Below are positions 27,310 through 34,816 of a stretch of DNA of 64,000 nucleotides, piece after piece. Position 1 is the stretch's first letter; every line of letters starts with the position of its first letter. The stretch lies in contig JACPTZ010000214.1 in NCBI GenBank assembly GCA_016192525.1, forward strand, positions 1 through 64,000, read 5' to 3'. Both the position numbers and the translations under genes were made by a program. This DNA comes from Planctomycetota bacterium (GTDB lineage: Bacteria; Planctomycetota; MHYJ01; JACPTZ01). The notes beneath the pieces were generated by a model. That model did no database searches. It worked only from the letters and a program-made list of their open reading frames with translations, and was not told where the DNA came from.

Positions 27310-28106
27310 ATCTCAGTAGATGTCCTGCTCGCAGGGGCACGGCGGCGCCGTGCCCCTACTGAGATGGGCTCGAAACGAAGGAGCCGAGGATATCAATGAG
27401 ACTGCAAAGCCGACCGGGATGTGCAATGGCCGATGAGACGAGTCCGAGCCGCGGAGCGCCGATGGATTCGAGCCCACGGCGCAAACCGTGGGTACGACCC
27501 ACCGCATTCCCATCGCCGGCCCCGGAGGGGGGGCAGGGAAGACACGCTGCGGTGAAGGCACAGTCGCACCCCCCAGCGTGCCTTTCTGCCGCCTCCTGCG
27601 GAGGCCGGCACCCCTCGTCCCGCATCACACCCACGGCTTGCGCCGTGGGCTACGATCTGGCGCGCCCTTCGGGCGCTACAGAAGCGCACACGTTTCCCGG
27701 ATCCCCTGTGGTGAGGCTCCTCTGCTCCGGCTGGGAGACTCCTCAGACATCGTCTGAGGAACCGGAGGTCCGGACGAGATGCCCGACGCCGTCGGGCAAA
27801 TCGAGGGATGAGAAATGGCAGACACCGTCTGCGGAATCTTCGCGTCACCGGGCGCCCCGGAGGGGCGCAAAGAGAATAGCCCAGGGCAAGCCCCGAGCGA
27901 AGCGAGGGGCGCAGCCCTGGGTTGCTCGCACCCCAAAACATCAAGCCCCGGAGGGGCGGCAGAGTCGTTGCACGCGCCGCCGCTTCTGTCGCCCCTCCGG
28001 GGCTGGATTCCGGTTGCGCCGCAGTACCGGGGGTTTCACCCCCTCCGCCTCCGCCCCTCGGGCTACGGCGGACAGGGGCTATTGTCTCTCCGCCCCTTCG
28101 GGGCGG
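27310..28106. repeat. Hairpin-rich repeat cassette between hsdM and the hsdS-coupled remnant
   Basis: More than ten short perfect inverted repeats, e.g. 27310-27365, 27473-27492 and its inverted copy 27630-27649, 27741-27759, 27781-27797, 27818-27832, 28090-28106. Confidence 0.8.
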
Positions 28107-28163
28107 GTCGTGCGGCGTCTTCGCGCCCTTCTCTCGGGCAGGCCGAACAGGTCCGTCACCCCC

Positions 28164-28316
28164 TGCGCGTTGGACGCCCTTCCCAACCAGGTCCTCGCCA
28201 CCGAGTACCGCCTGCGTCTCCCGGACGAGAAGATGCTTGCCGCGGAACGGGTCCGGATCCGCCATCGGCTGGATCGTCGTTTCCTCGCGCCGACGAGGAA
28301 GGGGGCAAGACGATGA
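28164..28316 (+). pseudogene. 3' remnant of a DUF1016/YhcG-like PDDEXK nuclease gene
   Basis: CALDALPNQVLATEYRLRLPDEKMLAAERVRIRHRLDRRF resembles the DUF1016 C-terminal end; stop TGA overlaps the hsdS ATG (ATGA). Confidence 0.6.
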
Positions 28317-29461
28317 GCGGGAAATGGCCCACGGTGCGGTTGGGGGAGGTGATGACGCCGGTGGAGCGACCCGAATCACCCTTCCTCGGCACAGCCTATC
28401 GCCAACTCGGCGTCAGGCTTTGGGGCGAGGGCGCCTACGAGCGGGAACCGATTGACGGCGGTGCGACGAAGTACCACACACTATCGCGAGTCGAGGCGGA
28501 CGACATCGTTGTGAACAAGATATGGGCGCGAAACGGGAGCGTTGCCGTCGTTCAGGCCCCCCTCGCGGGTTGCTTTGTGAGTGGCGAGTTTCCGACATTC
28601 TCGGCCGACCGGCGGACGCTTCTCCCGCGATGGATCCACTGGCTCACGAAAACACCCGTCTTCTGGGCTCAATGCGACGAGAAGTCACAGGGGACAAGTG
28701 GCAAGAACCGCATCAAGCCGGAACAGTTCCTGAGCGTGACAATCCCCCTCCCCCCGCCGGCGGAGCAGCGCCGGATCGTGGCGCGGATCGAGGAACTGGC
28801 CGCCAGGATCGCCGAGGCGCGCGCCCTCCGCGAGCAGGCCGTTGAGGAGACCGAGGCGCTCTGCCGCGGGATCATCGCCCGCGATCCCACCTCCAAGCCG
28901 ACTCCGATGCGAGAACTTGTTCAACTGCGCCAGCCCGACGTGACGGTGCTGCCAGACGGGTCATACCAGTTTGCCGGTGTCTACTGTTTCGGACGTGGAG
29001 TGTTCCGCGCGCAGACGAAGACCGGCATCGAGTTTGCCTATCGGAAACTGACTCGGCTGAGAGCGAGAGATTTCGTGTATCCGAAGCTCATGGCATGGGA
29101 AGGTGCGCTCGGGGTTGTACCTCCGGAGTGTGACGGGTGCGTTGTCTCGACCGAGTTCCCTGTCTTCCAAGTCCATGAAGACCGCGTCTATGCGGAGGTC
29201 TTGGACACCTACTTCAGGACGCCCGCTGTCTGGCCGGCGCTTTCCGGCGCAAGCACGGGAACGAATGTCCGCAGGCGGCGCCTCAATCCGGACGATTTTC
29301 TGAACTACAAGATGCCCTTGCCTTCCCGTCGGACGCAGGACCGACTGCGCAAGGTGAGGGCGCGGACTGGCGCGCTAGCGCCGTGGCATTCCGAAACCGC
29401 CACCGCCCTCCACGCCCTCCTCCCCGCCGTGCTCGACCGCGCGTTCAAGGGAGACCTGTGA
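28313..29461 (+). CDS. hsdS: Type I restriction-modification specificity subunit S
   Basis: MSGKWPTVRLGEV...; IPLPPPAEQRRIVARIEELAARIAEARALREQAVEETEAL; two target-recognition-domain-like halves. Confidence 0.9.
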   Translation: MSGKWPTVRLGEVMTPVERPESPFLGTAYRQLGVRLWGEGAYEREPIDGGATKYHTLSRVEADDIVVNKIWARNGSVAVVQAPLAGCFVSGEFPTFSADRRTLLPRWIHWLTKTPVFWAQCDEKSQGTSGKNRIKPEQFLSVTIPLPPPAEQRRIVARIEELAARIAEARALREQAVEETEALCRGIIARDPTSKPTPMRELVQLRQPDVTVLPDGSYQFAGVYCFGRGVFRAQTKTGIEFAYRKLTRLRARDFVYPKLMAWEGALGVVPPECDGCVVSTEFPVFQVHEDRVYAEVLDTYFRTPAVWPALSGASTGTNVRRRRLNPDDFLNYKMPLPSRRTQDRLRKVRARTGALAPWHSETATALHALLPAVLDRAFKGDL

Positions 29462-29730
29462 AGCCCGCCCCCACGGATCGTCAGGGCCAGTTCCTGGCCT
29501 ATATCCACAACTACAGCCTCTTGAACGGCCGACCGCCGGCCGAGGCGGACATGCAGCGGTTCTTCCAGGTGTCACCGCCGAGCGTGCATCAGATGGTGCT
29601 CACGCTGGAGCGCCGTGGGTTCATTCGCCGCGTCCCCGGTGCCGCGCGCCGCATCACCCTGCTCGTGACAGATGGGTCACTGCCTCCCCTGCAGCCTCAT
29701 CAATTCCGCAACAAGCGGGAAGAACCCTGA
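29458..29730 (+). CDS. Small LexA-type winged-helix DNA-binding protein
   Basis: GQFLAYIHNYSLLNGRPPAEADMQRFFQVSPPSVHQMVLTLERRGFIRRVPGAARRI; GTG overlaps the hsdS stop. Confidence 0.75.
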   Translation: MKPAPTDRQGQFLAYIHNYSLLNGRPPAEADMQRFFQVSPPSVHQMVLTLERRGFIRRVPGAARRITLLVTDGSLPPLQPHQFRNKREEP

Positions 29731-29775
29731 CATCCGGACGGTCGTCAGTCCACAACCAATCACGGAGGACTGGTC

Positions 29776-30162
29776 ATGGAAGATCCCTTTGCCCCTGAAA
29801 CTCCCGATCCAGAAGGGCGCCACAAGTTCCACTTCGACAAGGCGGGTAGGGCGCTCGACGAACAGTATCGAGAGGGCCTTGGGACTCACGAAATCCTCCG
29901 CCTGCAAGCCCGATATATCTTTGAGGCCGCTCGTTGTGCCTCCGGGTGGCTTTCGGAGGATCTTCGCATTCGCCGCTACCGGCTGCTCTGTGAGCAGGAG
30001 AAGATGCGCCTGAGCTCCGCGGAGGCGAGCAAGCAACTCGTCGACGAGATCCGGCGACTCAAGGAGTCGTCGGATCGCCGGCAAACGTGGCTCGTCATCG
30101 GCACGTGGGTTCTTGCGGCGGCCACGATCGCGCTGGGCTGGATCGAGCACGCTAAACTGTGA
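29776..30162 (+). CDS. Hypothetical protein with C-terminal transmembrane segment
   Basis: 128-aa ORF; tail WLVIGTWVLAAATIALGWIEH. Confidence 0.6.
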   Translation: MEDPFAPETPDPEGRHKFHFDKAGRALDEQYREGLGTHEILRLQARYIFEAARCASGWLSEDLRIRRYRLLCEQEKMRLSSAEASKQLVDEIRRLKESSDRRQTWLVIGTWVLAAATIALGWIEHAKL

Positions 30163-30229
30163 GAACTCGTCGCGGCGGTGACGCTTCCCCCCGCCATGAT
30201 CGACCGGGTTCCCTGTCGTGAGCCCCCGC

Positions 30230-30631
30230 TCAGAGTAGAAATTTCTCGATCCGTGCGCCCGAGATCGGGATCCGGAAGCACTCTCCCGGCTTCGCCGTGC
30301 GTGCCGCTTCCAGGATCGCGTCCCAGAGATGAAGGAGGCGACTCGCCTGCTCCCGCGGAGAGATGCTCATGTATCCCTTGGCGAGGAGGAAGATGTTCAG
30401 CCCGGTTTGCCGGAGGATCTCGCGCTGGGCGGGCGGCTTGTGAATGCGATCGAGCGAAATGACGAACCACCCGCCCCTGCGGGCGAGATCTCTTATCCAG
30501 ACGATGTCCCCAGGGTCCTTGGAGAACTCCTCCAGAAGGTGGCGAACCTCGCATGACTCCTCCTCGAGGATCCGCAGGGCCTGCGCCAGACGCGGCGAGA
30601 GGCAATTGTCGATGAGGACCTTGATCTTCAC
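30230..30631 (-). CDS. PIN-like (DUF5615/Mut7-C-like) toxin-type protein
   Basis: MKIKVLIDNCLSPRLAQALRILEEESCEVRHLLEEF...DIVWIRDLARRGGWFVISLDR; GTG overlaps upstream stop. Confidence 0.75.
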   Translation of the reverse strand: MKIKVLIDNCLSPRLAQALRILEEESCEVRHLLEEFSKDPGDIVWIRDLARRGGWFVISLDRIHKPPAQREILRQTGLNIFLLAKGYMSISPREQASRLLHLWDAILEAARTAKPGECFRIPISGARIEKFLL

Positions 30632-31326
30632 GCCGCGAGCGATTCCTCGAAACGCACGGCATCCCGCACGGCGCGAACGGGGATCCCGTACCAGCCCGCG
30701 ACGAGCGACTCGGAGTGGCCGCCCCGCACCGCTTCGGAAAGCACGATCGTCGGGACCGACTTCGTCTCCACGATCGGGGCCCCGAAGGAACGCGCCGGAT
30801 CGATCACCACGCAGCGGTCGCGCCCCGTCGGCCACCACCTCTGCGGATCGCGGGCGCCAAAATCCAGATTCTCCAAGAAGGGATCGAGGAGTCGATGGAA
30901 GTGGAGTTGATGACTCACAAGGTCCAAGAGCGCCCGATCCTCGGTGGGAAGCAAGGCATCCAGGAGCAGGGTGCGGCCGAGCGTCACGAATCGCTGGGTG
31001 CAGAAGGGGTGATTCGTGCGCAGTTCTTCGGCGGCCTTTTTCCCCACGTCATGGATCGTGGTCCAGGCGACCCGGCGCGACCTCAACTGGTCGACCACGA
31101 ACACCTCAAGAAGATCGAGGAAACTCAGGCATACGCCCCCATCAGTCGTGCCGATGTCCGCGCGCCAGACGGGAGGACGATCGACACGGCCCTTTCCGTA
31201 ATCGTAGTGATAGCCGGCGATCCACCGCCTCACACGCCCCAGGGAAACGCCGGTGAGGCGAGCCGCCTCCGGGATCGTGTAGATTCCGATTCCGAGGATC
31301 GACGGCGTCTCTTTCGAGTTCGTCAT
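30628..31326 (-). CDS. DUF433-containing antitoxin-like DNA-binding protein
   Basis: IYTIPEAARLTGVSLGRVRRWIAGY N-terminal HTH; C-terminal LVAGWYGIPVRAVRDAVRFEESL DUF433-like; overlaps the PIN-like gene. Confidence 0.75.
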   Translation of the reverse strand: MTNSKETPSILGIGIYTIPEAARLTGVSLGRVRRWIAGYHYDYGKGRVDRPPVWRADIGTTDGGVCLSFLDLLEVFVVDQLRSRRVAWTTIHDVGKKAAEELRTNHPFCTQRFVTLGRTLLLDALLPTEDRALLDLVSHQLHFHRLLDPFLENLDFGARDPQRWWPTGRDRCVVIDPARSFGAPIVETKSVPTIVLSEAVRGGHSESLVAGWYGIPVRAVRDAVRFEESLAA

Positions 31327-31410
31327 GCGGGATTCCGCGGGAGGAGAGTGATGGCGTTGATGCTCTTGCCAGGGCACGAGAACAGTAACACGAGGGGGCG
31401 GAAGTGTCAA

Positions 31411-31584
31411 TCTCGCTCGGGAACGTCGATCCCGGTGTCGCCTGCTCGGAATCCCGTTACCGGCTGCGTGAAGGTCAGACGCGGATGCGAGCACTGCTAC
31501 ACCGAGCGACTCTCCGGGCGACTTCGGGGAAAGCCCGGGCGTCCGTTCGGGCAGGGGTTCGATCCGAGGCAGGCACATCGTTGA
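31411..31584 (+). pseudogene. N-terminal remnant of a DUF5131 (phage Gp37/Gp68-like) protein
   Basis: NPVTGCVKVRRGCEHCYTERLSGRLRGKPGRPFGQGFDPR matches the family N-terminal pattern; ORF ends at TGA 31582. Confidence 0.65.
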
Positions 31585-31668
31585 ACTCCGGATCAAGGCA
31601 GGCGAGAACTTCGTCAGCGGAACTCGACGCCTGATCCAGACCTTCCACCTCCGCACTCACCGAAAACA

Positions 31669-31697
31669 TTGACCTGGTTATCGTATCCCGGTATGGT
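31669..31697 (+). promoter_or_regulatory. Sigma-70-like promoter TTGACC-N17-TATGGT
   Basis: -35-like at 31669-31674, -10-like at 31692-31697, 17-nt spacer; upstream of the 31779 CDS. Confidence 0.5.
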
Positions 31698-31778
31698 AGC
31701 CGTAGGGAAAGGGAACAGCCTGGCGCCCCTGGATGCGCCAAGGCCGCCGCCGCCGACACGTGTCGAAGGAGCATCTCC

Positions 31779-33386
31779 ATGCCGAGAGACCCTCTCTCTC
31801 GCTGCGTTCTTCTGCTCGCCTTGTGGGTGCCTTTCGCCGTCGGAGCGGCGGATCTCCGGGCCCAGGACGCCGCGCCTCCCACGCGTCTCGTCACCGTGAG
31901 CGGGGTCATTCACGACGTCGCTGGAAACGCGCTGGCGCACGCGATCGTGGCCTTCCCCCACCCGTACGGTTTGAGCATGACGTCGACGGACTCGAATGGG
32001 GAGTACAGAATCAAGGTGGAGAGCACGTGGAACACGATCGAGATCTACCCGGGTGGAAAGGACAGCCTCTCGGGAGCGCCGCTTGTTCGAGTGACCGGGC
32101 TGGTGTGGGAGGGCGACCAGGAACAGTTTTCCTATCCGGTCCAGGGAAGAACCGATCTCCATCTCTCCGTGGTGAACTCCAGCGGGGCGCTTGTCCACGG
32201 GCTGAAGGCGCTCATTGAACCGGCGATCGGGGAGCGGGAGTCTCGCGTCATTCAGTTGGCTGTATGCCTCGACGACCGATTCGTGCTCCCTCAGAAAAAG
32301 GTCTACGTCGCGCCTTCCCTGGGGGCCGGGAGATTCAACTTGAGAGTGTTGGACGGTTCGGGAGCGGTCATCCCGGAAGCTGCAGGGAAGGGGCTGACTC
32401 TGGAGATTCCCCCATCGGCCCAGGGAACGCACCTGATACGCCTGAACGCCTCGCCGGCGGAACGGGAACTTCTCGCGAAGGTCGTTACAGGAGACATGCC
32501 CGGACCGGGGGTCGACGTCGGCGTCTTCAGCATTGAGGATGTGCTGGCCGCCGTCGAATCCGGCGCTCTCCCCGGCCCGGCGAAATCAGACGCGCACGGG
32601 ACAGCCTGTTTCCGCCATCTTCAGGCTGCTTCTTATGTCGTGGTAGCCGGATTCGGAAACGGCTCCGCAGACGCCGCGGAGGGTCGAGCGCCCGCGTGGA
32701 TCGGACTTGTGGGCGGGCTTGATCTGAGTGTCGAGAACAGGGCAGAGTGCCGAGTCCAGATGCCTCCGTCCGGGCAAGCCTGCGGAACTTTGGCCGGCCA
32801 GGTCCTTGACGAGGCGCAACGAACCCCCGTGAAAGGAGCCAGCGTACTCCTTTGGGAAGGGCCTGCCGGACGGGTCCTGTGCGAAACGAAGCGCCTGAAC
32901 GGCACGGCTGGAGGGCCCCTGCTGATTCCGGTGCCGCTGAGCCGGGAGTCGGACCTCAACGGCAAGTTCCGACTCGATGCGCTCCCTCCGGGCGCCTACA
33001 CACTCCTTGTCTTCAGGGATGTGTCTAGTTCCGCCGGAAGTATTTGCCGCGTCTCGATTGAGGCCGGCCGCGCCGCGGAGATCTCGATCGGCCTTCCTCC
33101 GGGGACGCCGGGCGGCACGATCTTCGGCCGAGTGCGCCGCAGCAGGCCGATTCCCGCGGGCCGCGCACCTTGCGATGCCGTCTACGCCTTCTCGTCCGAT
33201 GGCAAGAGCGTGGGACGGGCTCACGTGGACGCAAAGGGGGACTTTACCATGTCTCGGATGTCCGTTGGCGAGTATAGCCTTCAGCCGACCGACTATCACT
33301 CGCTGCTCATGTGTGTTGCGAAGAGCCCGCGTCCTGCGAGTGTGGAAGACGGGGTATCCACGAACGTCCTCATCGAAGTCGAATAG
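31779..33386 (+). CDS. Secreted protein with carboxypeptidase regulatory-like domains
   Basis: Signal peptide; VSGVIHDVAGNALAHAIVAFPHP, AGQVLDEAQRTPVKGASVLLWEG, GKFRLDALPPGAYTLLVFRD. Confidence 0.75.
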   Translation: MPRDPLSRCVLLLALWVPFAVGAADLRAQDAAPPTRLVTVSGVIHDVAGNALAHAIVAFPHPYGLSMTSTDSNGEYRIKVESTWNTIEIYPGGKDSLSGAPLVRVTGLVWEGDQEQFSYPVQGRTDLHLSVVNSSGALVHGLKALIEPAIGERESRVIQLAVCLDDRFVLPQKKVYVAPSLGAGRFNLRVLDGSGAVIPEAAGKGLTLEIPPSAQGTHLIRLNASPAERELLAKVVTGDMPGPGVDVGVFSIEDVLAAVESGALPGPAKSDAHGTACFRHLQAASYVVVAGFGNGSADAAEGRAPAWIGLVGGLDLSVENRAECRVQMPPSGQACGTLAGQVLDEAQRTPVKGASVLLWEGPAGRVLCETKRLNGTAGGPLLIPVPLSRESDLNGKFRLDALPPGAYTLLVFRDVSSSAGSICRVSIEAGRAAEISIGLPPGTPGGTIFGRVRRSRPIPAGRAPCDAVYAFSSDGKSVGRAHVDAKGDFTMSRMSVGEYSLQPTDYHSLLMCVAKSPRPASVEDGVSTNVLIEVE

Positions 33387-33397
33387 GGAGGAGCGAG

Positions 33398-34795
33398 ATG
33401 AAGCGCTTCACCATCATAGCGGCGGTGCTTCTCTTCTGGGGTAGGGCCGAGGCGCAGAGCCCGGCCGCTCCGGAATCCCCTTCCTCGGGCAAGGTTCGGG
33501 GCAGGCTGGTGGCCGAGGGCGGTGCCCCGATCTCCTCCGTCCAGGTGCGCCTGCTACGAGGTCAGCACTCCGTAGGGGAGGCTGTTGCCGCGGACGATGG
33601 GAGGTTCACTTTCGAGGCCCTGCCCGACGGGACCTACACGCTGAGCGTGCCGGAAAAGGTCCACGACCCGACCAAGTGGTACCGGCTCGGGACGCCGGAT
33701 GATTTCTTTCCCTTCGTCCGGGTCAAGGGGGCGGCAGAGGTCGATTGCGGGGACATCAACCTGATCCGGTACGGGGTGGAATTGTGCGGGCGCGTCGTCG
33801 ACCGGGACGAGAAACCCGTGGTGGGGGCCCGCATCTTCGTCGCGCGTTCGGATGGATTTCACTGGGGACCGGGTGAGACCGATGCGAAGGGTGAATACTC
33901 CCTTCTGGTGACCCCATGGAACCAAGGCTGGGGGGTGACCGCGTTGAAGGTCCTGGTGGACGGAAACACGCTCTTCGTCGAGGAACACGCCGGGTGGACC
34001 GCATGGCAGAGCCATCGGATGGAGGTCAGGATAGATCGGCGGACCGTGCGCCTTCACGGGAGGGCAACGATGAACGAGAAGCCCGCAGAGGGGGCCAAGG
34101 TGTATGTGTACCAGAGTTCCCAGAAGACCGACCTCACCTTCTATCCTCCTGAGGAGACATCGGCGGAAGGCGTCTATGAGTTCGGTACCCTCCCGCGTGG
34201 CGCCTATACGGTGGCCTGCGTGTTTCCCGGCGCGCCCACGGTCTACGCGGAAACCGACCTTCGCGACGCGGAGCGCGACAAGCGAATCAACTTCCATTGC
34301 GACGGTCCCTATGCAGGCGGCGTGACGGGGCGAATCGAGGTCATCGCGGCGGGACGCCCCTTTTCGGGGAGCGCGCGCCGACTGAAATCGGCGGAGTTAC
34401 GGCGAGGCGTCTACCTGAAGATCCTGGACGAGGACCGCTACGTTCGTCCCCTCGCGCCGGCTGCCTTTCTGGAGGAGGATGGCGATGCATGGACGTTTTC
34501 GGCAGACAATCTCGATCCGAAAGCGTACGGGTGCCGGATCGGAATTGTGTGCGCAAATCGACCGCCGGCCGGTCTGGAACCGTTGGCCAGTCGAGCCGCC
34601 ACGGCCAGTCCCTTCTGGATGCTGTATGAGGCATGGCGTCCGCTGCCGTCCGATCCTCTCGCCGACGAGATCTCGAAGAACCTCATCATGTACGTGCAAC
34701 GCGACAAGCCGGAGAGTTTCCTTTGCCGCAAAGAATTCACGCAGACCGACCTGAAGGTGCTCCTCGGTCGGCGGTCCATCGAGTTTGAAGAATGA
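33398..34795 (+). CDS. Secreted protein with carboxypeptidase regulatory-like domains
   Basis: MKRFTIIAAVLLFWGRAEAQ signal; GRLVAEGGAPISSVQVRLLRG...DDGRFTFEALPDGTYTLSVPEK; CGRVVDRDEKPVVGARIFVAR. Confidence 0.75.
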   Translation: MKRFTIIAAVLLFWGRAEAQSPAAPESPSSGKVRGRLVAEGGAPISSVQVRLLRGQHSVGEAVAADDGRFTFEALPDGTYTLSVPEKVHDPTKWYRLGTPDDFFPFVRVKGAAEVDCGDINLIRYGVELCGRVVDRDEKPVVGARIFVARSDGFHWGPGETDAKGEYSLLVTPWNQGWGVTALKVLVDGNTLFVEEHAGWTAWQSHRMEVRIDRRTVRLHGRATMNEKPAEGAKVYVYQSSQKTDLTFYPPEETSAEGVYEFGTLPRGAYTVACVFPGAPTVYAETDLRDAERDKRINFHCDGPYAGGVTGRIEVIAAGRPFSGSARRLKSAELRRGVYLKILDEDRYVRPLAPAAFLEEDGDAWTFSADNLDPKAYGCRIGIVCANRPPAGLEPLASRAATASPFWMLYEAWRPLPSDPLADEISKNLIMYVQRDKPESFLCRKEFTQTDLKVLLGRRSIEFEE

Positions 34796-34816
34796 ACGAT
34801 CGAGGGGAGGTGTGCT

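Noticed and set aside
27310-28106. CRISPR array or protein-coding region in the hsdM-hsdS interval
   Set aside because: No regular repeat-spacer pattern; ORFs here (27393..28379 -, 27396..28316 +, 27815 extension) are low-complexity frames through hairpins, apart from the 3' DUF1016-like end.
27815-28312. 166-aa N-terminal extension of hsdS
   Set aside because: Extension is repeat-derived low-complexity sequence; MSGKWPTVRLGEV at 28313 is a typical HsdS start.
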